IMG/VR virus record: IMGVR_UViG_3300020445_000026
Location: 1 to 35,325 of that record
DNA from: a virus
Length of the DNA: 35,325 nucleotides
Reading direction: 5' to 3' (one strand)
Part shown: one piece after another, positions 26,607-34,900 of the stretch
Numbering within the stretch: the first letter of the stretch is position 1
Layout: every line of letters starts with the position of its first letter
Notes under the pieces: generated by a model
Database searches by the model: none
Told to the model about the DNA's origin: nothing
The model's input: the letters and a program-made list of their open reading frames with translations, nothing else
Translations under genes and position numbers: made by a program

Positions 26607-27415
26607 TGGCAAAACCAGCAACCCGCGATGCTCTCATAGAGTATTCTTTAAGAAAACTGGGTGCACCAGTTTTAGAAATTAATGTCGATGACGATCAGAT
26701 ATCTGATCTCGTAGATGATGCTGTTCAATTCTTCAATGAAAGGAACAGTGATGGTTACTTGAGAACTTTCCTAAAGTATAAGTTTGATCAGGCTACTATA
26801 GATCTGATGAAGACTGATACTACAGAAACTGTTACACAGACAGGTGCTAGAGCAACAGAATTTCTCACACAAAATAATTTTATTAAGATGCCTGAGCATG
26901 TAACTCAGGTGGTTAAGATATTTGATTTCACTTCAAAGAATACTACTAACATGTTTGATGTTAGGTATCAGTGGAGATTGAATGACCTATGGGATTTGAC
27001 TCAGACAGAGATCCTTACATACGAAATGGTCAACAGGAGGATGGAAGATATCTATTGGTTATTGGAAGGTCAGAAGCAATTGAGATTCCAGATGAGAGGA
27101 GATAAACTCTTTATGGATCTAGACTTCCACACTGATGTTAATGACGGAGACTTCTTGGTATTTGATTGCTGGAGAGCATTAGATCCAACACAGAACACAG
27201 ACATGTATAATGATATATTCCTCAAGAGATACCTAACTTCTCTAGTTAAGAGACAGTGGGGTCAGAACTTAAGTAAGTTCAAGGGTGCTCAGTTACCTGG
27301 TGGTATTACCATGAACGGTGAAGAGTTGTATCGAGAAGGTCAGAGAGAAATCGATGAGCTTGAAGATAAGATGATCTCTACATATGAAATCCCACCAATG
27401 GATATGATTGGATGA
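26606..27415 (+). CDS. gp13: Neck protein, T4 gp13-like
   Basis: 269 aa. The opening M-A-K-P-A-T-R followed by L-G-A-P-V-L-E-I-N-V-D-D-D-Q-I-x-D-L-V-D-D-A is the typical cyanomyovirus gp13 start. In T4, gp13 and gp14 form the neck that closes the DNA-filled head and receives the tail. Length is close to T4 gp13 (309 aa), slightly shorter. It is followed by gp14 with a 4 bp overlap, the same order as T4. The start ATG shares a base with the protease stop, so translation is probably coupled; transcription likely comes from the late promoter at 20728. Confidence 0.85.
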   Translation: MAKPATRDALIEYSLRKLGAPVLEINVDDDQISDLVDDAVQFFNERNSDGYLRTFLKYKFDQATIDLMKTDTTETVTQTGARATEFLTQNNFIKMPEHVTQVVKIFDFTSKNTTNMFDVRYQWRLNDLWDLTQTEILTYEMVNRRMEDIYWLLEGQKQLRFQMRGDKLFMDLDFHTDVNDGDFLVFDCWRALDPTQNTDMYNDIFLKRYLTSLVKRQWGQNLSKFKGAQLPGGITMNGEELYREGQREIDELEDKMISTYEIPPMDMIG

Positions 27416-28743
27416 GAAACGTATTTTTTACTCACGGAACTCGTAACGAACAGTTCCTTCAGCAAGATCTTACTGAAGAGTTTATCAAGATGTTTGGGAT
27501 GGATATATTGTATATCCCCAGACAGATGGTTGCTCAGGATGGTGTATTCAATGAAGAGATTGCGTCAGAATTTGACGACTCATATCTTATTGAAGCATAC
27601 CTAGAGAACTTTGATGGGTTCCAAGGTGGTGGAGATTTGCTAACTAAGTTTGGAATAAGACAGACTGATGAAATAAGTATGGTTATCTCACAGCAGAGAT
27701 TTCAAGATTTAATATCACAGTTCCTTTTAGAAGATAACGATATAGCATTAGGAGATAGACCACAGGAAGGAGATCTAATATTCTTCCCATTGAGTTCTAA
27801 CTATTTTGAGATCAAGTTCGTAGAGCACGAAGAACCTTTCTATCAGCTTGGTAAGAACTACGTATACAAACTTAAGGCAGAACTCTTTGAGTTCAGTGAT
27901 GAGCAGGGAGAATTCTTTGCTGGAGATGATGAGCTTATAGATACTGGATATACAGTACAGTACTACTATCTGGTTAACCCAGGTGTAGCAGCTGCCGCTA
28001 CCCCACTCATTAGTAATGGATCGGTCACCCAAGGAGTCGTCACTACAAACGGAAGTAAGTACAATTTCACTCCTACTGTTACTTGCAGTGGAGACGGGAG
28101 TGGTTGTACTGCTCATGCTGAGATGATCATTGCTACTGTAGCAGGATCAACTCCAACTAGAGCTGCCGTATTAGATCCTAAAGTGGTCAACGGTAAGATG
28201 ACAGGAATAACAATTATCGACGGAGGTGCTGGTTATGATGTATCTAGATCTAGTATTAATTTCTCTGATCCTCCTAGCTCAGGCTCCAAACCTGTGGTTA
28301 CCCCGACTTTTAACTCGTCTGGTGAACTCACTAAGGTTGAGATAACAAACGAAGGGTCAGGATATGATTCAGTTGAATCTATAGTCATAGATACTCCTGG
28401 TTCTAATTACACTACTGCTGCATTTGCTTTACAGTCTGTACCTGGTGGTCTATCTGGTAACTTTACTGATGGAGAAACAGTTACTGGAGATCTATCCTCT
28501 GGTACTGCTCTACTGGCAGACTGGGATAAGAGTGAAGGATGGCTCAAACTTAAGAACCCAACTGCGGACTTCTCTATTGGGGAGCAGTTAGTTGGATCCA
28601 CTTCTGGAGCGTCTATTACTATACATAGTTTTGATGCAATGAAAACAACAGACACCAAGTTCTCTGATAGTACACTGTTTGAGAGTGAGGCTGATGATAT
28701 TATTGACTTCAGTGAAGGAAACCCATTTGGAATAGCTACTTGA
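27412..28743 (+). CDS. gp14: Neck protein, T4 gp14-like, with inserted beta domain
   Basis: 443 aa; T4 gp14 is 256 aa. Residues 1-175 match the T4 pattern (Y-I-P-R near 34, E-G-D-L-I-F-F-P near 119, E-P-F-Y-Q-L-G-K near 141). The end (A-D-D-I-I-D-F-S-E-G-N-P-F) also looks like the gp14 C-terminus. Between them, about residues 185-415, lies a Gly/Thr/Ser-rich beta region with G-A-G-Y, G-S-G-Y and S-F-D motifs like those in the giant fibre. So the neck protein carries an additional surface domain. With gp13 it completes the head and joins the tail. The insertion could be decoration or whisker-related; that is inference. Confidence 0.85.
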   Translation: MRNVFFTHGTRNEQFLQQDLTEEFIKMFGMDILYIPRQMVAQDGVFNEEIASEFDDSYLIEAYLENFDGFQGGGDLLTKFGIRQTDEISMVISQQRFQDLISQFLLEDNDIALGDRPQEGDLIFFPLSSNYFEIKFVEHEEPFYQLGKNYVYKLKAELFEFSDEQGEFFAGDDELIDTGYTVQYYYLVNPGVAAAATPLISNGSVTQGVVTTNGSKYNFTPTVTCSGDGSGCTAHAEMIIATVAGSTPTRAAVLDPKVVNGKMTGITIIDGGAGYDVSRSSINFSDPPSSGSKPVVTPTFNSSGELTKVEITNEGSGYDSVESIVIDTPGSNYTTAAFALQSVPGGLSGNFTDGETVTGDLSSGTALLADWDKSEGWLKLKNPTADFSIGEQLVGSTSGASITIHSFDAMKTTDTKFSDSTLFESEADDIIDFSEGNPFGIAT

Positions 28744-28744
28744 T

Positions 28745-29749
28745 ATGTTAGGAGCATACACATACAACAAAGTTATCCGTAAGTGCGTAGTTGCTTTCGG
28801 TACACTTTTTAATAATATAGAGGTCCGTAAGGAAGTTTCAGGTAGTACCTATCAGAAGATGAAGGTACCCCTTGCCTATGGTCCTAAGCAAAAATTCTTG
28901 GCTAGACTGGAGCAACAACCAGATCTCAACAAGAAGGTTGCTATTACATTACCTAGAATCTCATTTGAGATGCAAGGTATATCATATGATAGTAGTAGGA
29001 AACTTAGTCCTATTACTGCTGACTACAAAAAGGATGGTGCTAATGCTGTAAGGAAAATATTCACACCTGTACCATATAATTTAGATTTCACAATGTCTAT
29101 CTTATCGAAGACAAACGATGAGGCACTAGAGATTACTGAACAGATACTACCAATATTTCAACCATCATATAATGTTACTATTAAAATACTTGATGACATC
29201 AACGAGTACCGTGATGTACCTATAGTACTTAACAGTCTTCAGTATGCTGATGATTATGAAGGAGATTTCTCAACAAGGAAATTAACTACTATTGATATTA
29301 GTTTTACTATGAAAGCGTATATCTTCGGACCTACGCAGACTGGCAAGCCAATCAAGAAAGCAAAAGTCGATTACAAGACTGGTACCGATGTGGTCAATTC
29401 ACCACGACGTGTATCATATACAGTCGAACCAAAAGCCTTACGTGATAAGGATAGTGATGGAGCAGGTCTAACCTTAACTGCTGCTGTTACTGCTAAGATT
29501 GGTACACTTCAAGTTACTGACTCAACAGTCTTCAGTATTGGAGATTATATTGAAATCAATAATGAAGTTATGAAGGTTAAGACCAAGCCTGATGGTACAA
29601 GTATTACTGTCACACGTGGTCAGAACGCAACCACATCATCTGCTCATGCTAGTGGATCTGTGATTGATTTAATTACCTCTGCTGACACTGACTTAATAGA
29701 CAGTGACGATGACTTTGGATTCAATGAGATGACTTCTTTCTATGGCTAA
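28745..29749 (+). CDS. gp15: Tail sheath stabiliser/terminator, T4 gp15-like
   Basis: 334 aa versus 272 in T4. The N-terminus (Y-T-Y-N-K-V-I-R...F-G-T-L-F-N-N-I) parallels T4 gp15 (F-Y-N-S-S-F-R-R...G-D-L-F-S-N-I), as do L-P-R-I-S-F-E, Q-I-L-P-I-F-Q-P and a later S-F-T-M-K-A-Y-I-F-G-P. gp15 caps the contracted-sheath end of the tail and joins it to the neck. Residues about 240-310 contain an extra segment (G-D-Y-I-E-I-N-N-E-V-M-K-V, T-R-G-Q-N-A-T-T-S-S-A-H-A-S-G) of a small beta domain also common in other phage structural proteins. It starts one base after the gp14 stop and overlaps gp16 by 8 bp. Confidence 0.85.
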   Translation: MLGAYTYNKVIRKCVVAFGTLFNNIEVRKEVSGSTYQKMKVPLAYGPKQKFLARLEQQPDLNKKVAITLPRISFEMQGISYDSSRKLSPITADYKKDGANAVRKIFTPVPYNLDFTMSILSKTNDEALEITEQILPIFQPSYNVTIKILDDINEYRDVPIVLNSLQYADDYEGDFSTRKLTTIDISFTMKAYIFGPTQTGKPIKKAKVDYKTGTDVVNSPRRVSYTVEPKALRDKDSDGAGLTLTAAVTAKIGTLQVTDSTVFSIGDYIEINNEVMKVKTKPDGTSITVTRGQNATTSSAHASGSVIDLITSADTDLIDSDDDFGFNEMTSFYG

Positions 29750-30152
29750 TGAAAACTATGGGGGTTTGGATAAAGCATTCAATACTGTTGAAGCTGTAAA
29801 CAATCCAACTCCAAAAAAGAGACCTACTAAAAAGATCTCTGAAGATCAAGTGGGAGATGACCATGAGTATGCGAGAGCAAACTTATATTCTCTTATAGAG
29901 AAAGGTCAAGAGGCAGTCGATGGTGCTTTAGATGTAGCACAAGGTAGTGACCATCCCAGAGCATATGAAGTTGCTGGACAATTAATTAAGCATGTAGGTG
30001 ATGTTGCTGACAAACTTATGACTCTCCAAAAGATGACTAAGGATGTCAAAGAAGAATCTAAGAAAGGTCCATCAACTGTGAACAATGCCCTATTCGTAGG
30101 GAGCACAGCGGATCTCCAGAAGATGTTAAAGAATGCTTCCAAAGATAAATAA
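29742..30152 (+). CDS. gp16: Small terminase subunit, T4 gp16-like
   Basis: 136 aa (T4 gp16 is 164). An acidic/basic disordered start leads to the central helical pair (Y-A-R-A-N-L-Y-S-L-I, H-P-R-A-Y-E-V-A-G-Q-L-I) and the C-terminal A-L-F-V-G-S-T-A-D-L-Q-K-M-L, which matches the V-F-M-G-S-P-T-E-L end of T4 gp16. It forms ring oligomers that regulate packaging by gp17. In T4, gene 16 directly precedes 17; here about 5 kb of other genes separate them. It overlaps gp15 by 8 bp. Confidence 0.85.
   Translation: MANENYGGLDKAFNTVEAVNNPTPKKRPTKKISEDQVGDDHEYARANLYSLIEKGQEAVDGALDVAQGSDHPRAYEVAGQLIKHVGDVADKLMTLQKMTKDVKEESKKGPSTVNNALFVGSTADLQKMLKNASKDK
30144..30151 (+). promoter_or_regulatory. Probable late promoter box (GATAAATA)
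   Basis: GATAAATA has one mismatch to TATAAATA. It overlaps the end of gp16 and precedes the gene at 30175 by 23 bp, a spacing like that at the other candidate boxes. It may start a transcript for the accessory genes before gp17. Confidence 0.5.
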
Positions 30153-30174
30153 CTCAGGAACCAACTAAAAAATC

Positions 30175-30714
30175 ATGACCGTATTAAAAGTAGTACAGGA
30201 CGGACCTACGACTGACGTGGGTAGTGCTGCTAACACACAAAGCGCAGCATTATCAGTTAAGACAGGTTTGTACCGATTCGCAGTGGACATCGCCAAGGGT
30301 GGATGTGCTATTGCTATAGGTGGCAATGCCAATGCTACCAACTCAACTCTCTATGTTGAGAAAGGAGAATCAGTAATACTGAAAGGAGATAGTCCCATAA
30401 GAGTGGGTATCACTGGATGTACTGCTGCTAACCCAACAGTTTTTACAATCGAAAGATCAGGTGGAAATCATAACCAATTCAAGGTAGGTGATTATGTCAC
30501 AACAACTGGTTCCTCTGTAGGTGATTATAATGTATCTCATCAAGCAATTACCGCTGTTACTCCCACAACTTTCACAGTTGCCGTTGACGGTTCAGGTTTC
30601 AGTGCTTTCTCAGGTACTGCTGAAGCTAGACTTTCTCAAAAGTATGCTATAATGCCTAAGACAGGATCAGGTTCTACTGTATACTGTACAGAAGTTCAAG
30701 TGGTTAATAACTAA
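30175..30714 (+). CDS. Predicted virion structural protein
   Basis: 179 aa, beta-rich, without signal peptide or catalytic motif. The first 80 residues and the last 25 seem to form one small beta sandwich (L-Y-R-F-A-V-D-I, G-E-S-V-I-L-K-G, and a final Y-A-I-M-P-K...E-V-Q-V-V). Between them, about 85-152, is a unit G-D-Y-V-T-T-T-G-S...I-T-A-V-T-P-T-T-F-T-V resembling elements of the fibre repeats (H-G...G-D-Y...T-F). It follows the gp16 stop by 22 bp with a candidate late promoter, and its TAA shares a base with the next ATG. Possibly a head or tail decoration protein. Confidence 0.6.
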   Translation: MTVLKVVQDGPTTDVGSAANTQSAALSVKTGLYRFAVDIAKGGCAIAIGGNANATNSTLYVEKGESVILKGDSPIRVGITGCTAANPTVFTIERSGGNHNQFKVGDYVTTTGSSVGDYNVSHQAITAVTPTTFTVAVDGSGFSAFSGTAEARLSQKYAIMPKTGSGSTVYCTEVQVVNN

Positions 30715-30938
30715 TGACAGCGGCACGTCTGAATGAGTACGGGAAATACTATTACGTCGAGTTGGTTTGGCGTGGCAGAATGTATCGCGTCCAGATATTC
30801 TTTCCTAACTTACAGAAGCCTCAACGTCAGGAGATCCAGAAACAAGCTAACAAAATTTATCCAGGTGCTAGAGTGCTCTCATATGTAGAAGCAGGTAAGA
30901 CACCTGACCTACCAATGTTGTATGCCTTAGATATATAA
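30714..30938 (+). CDS. Small basic conserved-type hypothetical protein
   Basis: 74 aa, basic and Tyr-rich (Y-G-K-Y-Y-Y-V-E-L-V-W-R-G-R-M-Y-R-V-Q-I-F-F-P), then a helix (Q-R-Q-E-I-Q-K-Q-A-N-K-I-Y-P-G-A) and a short end. The strand-strand-helix pattern suggests a small nucleic-acid- or protein-binding domain. It has 1 bp overlaps (TAATG) on both sides, so it is part of a tightly coupled operon. I do not recognise a named family. Confidence 0.65.
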   Translation: MTAARLNEYGKYYYVELVWRGRMYRVQIFFPNLQKPQRQEIQKQANKIYPGARVLSYVEAGKTPDLPMLYALDI

Positions 30939-31123
30939 TGCAATTTCATGAACAAGATGTAGCACACCTACTCCAAGCTTGTGACTACTATAAGTCTGCT
31001 CACCCAGTAGTAGAAATTGAATATGATAGATTGATCCATAAGGTCGAGAGTTATCGACAGGAAATGGAATGTTCAGACTGTAATTATGTAAAGTGTGAGA
31101 TACATGAGTTGGCACGACCTTAG
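30938..31123 (+). CDS. Small protein with putative Cys/His metal site
   Basis: 61 aa. Mostly helical (V-A-H-L-L-Q-A-C-D-Y-Y-K, D-R-L-I-H-K-V-E-S-Y-R-Q-E-M), ending in C45-x-x-C48-x4-C53-x-x-H56, which could bind one Zn(II). The arrangement CX2CX4CX2H is not the classic retroviral-type knuckle, so the metal site is a suggestion only. Its start shares a base with the previous stop; its 3' end overlaps the following oxygenase by 20 bp if that gene begins at 31104. Confidence 0.55.
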   Translation: MQFHEQDVAHLLQACDYYKSAHPVVEIEYDRLIHKVESYRQEMECSDCNYVKCEIHELARP

Positions 31124-31703
31124 AAATACATCAATGATAATCAGTGAGAAGTTACCTGACTTTCTCTACACTGAATTACTTTCAACAACAAAGAAAAGAA
31201 GACTTGAACAGGACTGGAATTATAATGACAGACTGGTTGGAGCACTTGGGCAACAGTCGAGTATATCATGGAGTTCAGAGTTAGAATTATATCTAACAAG
31301 GTATGGTGCTAGGTTATGGAACGATATACATCAGACATGTCCATGGGAGTTTGAGACAATAGGGGACGTTAGTCCTTTTTTAAAGCTTAGAGATCTCTGG
31401 GCAAACTATCAAAGACCAGGTGAATATAATCCAATGCACTGTCACAACGGTGTAGTGAGTTTTGTTATCTTTATCGATCTACCCTATGGTAGAGAGGAAA
31501 AGGAGGAGCATCGTTGTCATGGATCTCTCCAATTAGAGAACGATGTGATAGAAATAGATAAGTCTTGGAATGGTACTATCATTGCCTTCCCATCTCATGT
31601 TAAGCATGGGGTGTATCCATACAAATCCACTAATGAAGAGAGAGTTACTGTTGCAGGTAACCTAGTATGGAACGTTGAAGGTCCAGGTGAAGAACACTAC
31701 TAA
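31104..31703 (+). CDS. 2OG-Fe(II) oxygenase (PF13759-like), outside main cassette
   Basis: 199 aa from ATG 31104, which has a GAG just upstream; ATG 31134 is a good alternative because M-I-I-S-E-K-L-P-D-F is a natural N-terminus and it starts after the previous gene ends. A GTG at 31095 is unlikely. D-L-W-A-N-Y-Q-R-P-G-E precedes H112-C-H114, then A-F-P-S-H-V-K-H (H168) and E-E-R-V-T-V-A-G-N (R180), the same framework as the 187-aa enzyme at 17495. It is located immediately before a 1-kDa-scale acidic protein and the 1047-aa fibre, so again an oxygenase sits beside a fibre gene. Confidence 0.75.
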   Translation: MSWHDLRNTSMIISEKLPDFLYTELLSTTKKRRLEQDWNYNDRLVGALGQQSSISWSSELELYLTRYGARLWNDIHQTCPWEFETIGDVSPFLKLRDLWANYQRPGEYNPMHCHNGVVSFVIFIDLPYGREEKEEHRCHGSLQLENDVIEIDKSWNGTIIAFPSHVKHGVYPYKSTNEERVTVAGNLVWNVEGPGEEHY

Positions 31704-31709
31704 AACTAT

Positions 31710-31717
31710 ACTAAATA
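31710..31717 (+). promoter_or_regulatory. Weak late-promoter-like box (ACTAAATA)
   Basis: ACTAAATA has two mismatches to TATAAATA; it lies in the 38 bp gap before 31742 and 24 bp before that ATG, a spacing similar to the other candidates. A/T-rich half-palindromes (ACTATA at 31705, TATAGT at 31728) flank it. Weak evidence. Confidence 0.3.
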
Positions 31718-31741
31718 TTAGTGTTGTTATAGTATAAGGTT

Positions 31742-31993
31742 ATGAGCGAAGTACCAGAAGATCGCCTCACAGCACAACTAGACTTTGAAGATGATATGCG
31801 TGAGAACCCAGAGTTCTATGCTAAGTATCTCACAGAACATCGAGATGATTTTCCTGAAGATGTTCATTGGGATCCTATTGTAGATAAATGGGTAGTGTAC
31901 TATAATAATTCCACGCTATTTTTCGATCACGAAGAAGCAGCACGGGAATGGTATAGGCTAAATACCTTAAGTAAAGAAGTAGTCAAGCAGTGA
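31742..31993 (+). CDS. Small acidic hypothetical protein
   Basis: 83 aa, strongly acidic at the N-terminus (D-F-E-D-D-M-R-E-N-P-E), with a likely beta centre (W-D-P-I-V-D-K-W-V-V-Y-Y-N) and a helical end (E-E-A-A-R-E-W-Y-R-L). No known family recognised. AAGG at 31736 lies very close to the ATG. It is followed after 4 bp by the large fibre, so it could be a chaperone or adaptor, but nothing in the sequence proves this. Confidence 0.6.
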   Translation: MSEVPEDRLTAQLDFEDDMRENPEFYAKYLTEHRDDFPEDVHWDPIVDKWVVYYNNSTLFFDHEEAAREWYRLNTLSKEVVKQ

Positions 31994-31997
31994 ACAA

Positions 31998-34900
31998 ATG
32001 TCCCTGACGATTAGAAGATTACCTGAACAGGATAATAATCTGCTCAGACCCCCTACAAGTTTGACCCCATCTCAGAACGGAGACGTGGTATTGGAAGCTA
32101 CTTCCAACACCGTCCTCACTATGAAGTTGAAGGGTACTGACGGTGTTGTCAGAAACTTTGACGTGGGTGGTGGTGGATCCACCATTGGTACTGAATACGA
32201 TATCCGTGCGATTGCTGATACTTCACCTGCTGTTAAATTTAGATTAACTTCTTCTTACTCTGTCTTAGACGACATAAAGTTTGCTGGTACCGCTAATCAA
32301 TTAATATTCTCACGTGTAAGTGACGATGAGATTAACTTGGCGTTCCCTACCGATGTTACATTTCCTAATGACGTAGTGGTCACAGGGGATCTGACAGTTA
32401 ATGGAACCCAAACCACGGTAAATTCTACCACCGTACAGGTAGATGATAAGAACTTAGAACTTGGTACTGTTGCCACTCCTACTGATGCTACTGGAGATGG
32501 TGGTGGTATTATCCTTAAAGCAGCAGCAGATAGATCAATCCTTTGGTCTAATGCTAATGATGCTTGGACACTAAACCAACATTGTTTCCCTGATGCTGAC
32601 TCTACCTATGACTTAGGTAGCAATACAATACGTTGGCAGAATGTCTATGCTGATGCTGCTAACATTACATCAATTACAGGAGCACTGACTGGAAATGCGG
32701 ACACTGCAACTACTTTGGCTACTGCTCGCAACATATCGGGTGTTAGCTTCAATGGCTCAGCGAATATCGACTTGGTTACTGACAACGTTCAGGAGTCAGG
32801 AACACCAACCAATATCTACTTCACCGACGCTAGAGCGAGATCTGCGGTTTCTGTCACTGACTCTGGAGGCGATGGTTCCCTCGCTTACTCCAGCTCCACA
32901 GGCGTATTTACATATACTGGTCCTAGCTCCGCAGAAGTTAGAGCACATCTTTCAGCAGGGACGGGAGTTGGATTCACAGGCGGGGCGATAAGTATTGGAC
33001 AGGCTGTAGGAACATCTGATTCCCCACAGTTTGTTACAGTTACTGCTGCTCTTGCTGGTAATGCTACTACTGCTACTACACTAGAGACAGCACGTAATAT
33101 AAACGGTGTATCCTTCAATGGATCTGCCAACATAACATTAGACTTGGATGATATTGCTGAAGCATCATCAACTCCAACAAATTTATTCTTCACTAATGAG
33201 AGAGTAGACGACAGAGTATCTGTCCTCCTCACTGGTGGAACAGGTATTAGTAAAACATATGATGACGTTAGTGACTCACTAACATTGGCAGTTGACTTCA
33301 GTGAATTTAATACAGACAATGTAACTGAAGGTTCTACTAATGAGTACTATACTTCTGCTCGTGCCCGTGGTGACATCTCTGTTACTGACTCAGGTGGAGA
33401 CGGAGCACTTTCATATAACAGTACAACAGGTGTTATAACCTACACTGGTCCTAGTGCTGCTGAGACACAAGGACATATATCTGTCACTGACTTAGGTGGT
33501 GATGGATCATTGGCATATAGTAATGGTGTTATAACCTACACTGGTCCTAGTTCATTAGAAGCTAGAGCACACTTAAGTGGTGGTACAGGTGTAACTTATA
33601 ATTCCTCATCAGGTTCTATTGCTATTGGACAGGATGTTGCCACTTCTTCTGATGTAACCTTTGGTGAGGTTACTATTGGTGCTAGTGGAACTAGAAACCT
33701 TCTTATCCAGAACACTGATAATACTGGTACAGTAGACTCTGCTTGTAACTTAACATTTAAGCACAGTGGTGTTGACTTTACTCAAGACTCTATCATTGCT
33801 GATGGTAATGATCTAGGTCATGTAGATTTTAGAAATAACGGTGGTACTAAGGTAGCAGCGTTTGGATTTAGAAAGCGTAACACACAAGGTAGTAAAGTTG
33901 CCTTTGAGGTTGACGCAAATGATAATGGTACACCCAACCTAGAAGTTGGTGATACTAATATAACCTTAAGTTCTACTAACGTAGATGTAACTGGTACTGG
34001 TACATGGACAGGGCAGTCACTTGCTCTTACATTAAATGATGCTTCTGAGAACGTAGGTCCAGACCTAATTCTTCAGAGAGATAGTGCTAGTGCTGCCACT
34101 AATGACCTACTTGGACGTATTAAATTCCAAGGTAGGAACACAGGTAATGCTGCTGACGTTGAGTTTGCTGCTATTACATCTAAGATTCACTTTGATACTC
34201 AAGGATCAGAGAGAGGGTTACTTAAGTTCACTGTCATAGATGCTGGATCACCAGTAGATACTTTGACAATGCGTGGATCACTTATTGGTCTAGGTATTGA
34301 TGAACCAGCGGGTCAATTACATGTTAAGGGTAATGACACCACTGACCAAATAATTATTGAGAACACAACCAATTCCTCAACCACTGCTCCTGACCTTGTA
34401 TTGTATAAGTCAGGTACTATTGCAGTAGGACACCAGCCAGGACGTATTGACTTCAGAGGTAGAAATCTTGCCGATGATTCTAACGTTACGTATGCTGGTA
34501 TCTTTGCTGAGGTTACTGGTACATCTAACTTAGCGGAAAATGGTGCACTTAAATTCTATACTGTACAAAGTGGTACTCTTTCAGAAGCAGCACGTATTAC
34601 AGAGTCTGGTAACTACAAGCTTCAGGCAGATAAGGGTATTGACTTTAGTAATCAGACAGCATTGGTTGGTAAGACGTACGAAATTCTGGATCATTATGAA
34701 GAGGGAACATACTCGGCTACGCCAGAATTTGTTAGCACGATTAGAGCTGGGATGACTACCACCTCTACTGGCTACTATACTAAAGTCGGTAGAATGTGTC
34801 ATGTACATGCTAAAGTAACAGTTAATATTACTGACGCTGCTTTGATTGGTGGTACTCTTAAGTTCCCAATCCCATTCCAACCTGCTCTCTCATGTGCCGA

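Noticed and set aside
31705-31733. Transcription terminator hairpin in the 31704-31741 gap
   Set aside because: Only a 6-bp all-A/T-type stem with a long loop and no U-run; too weak.
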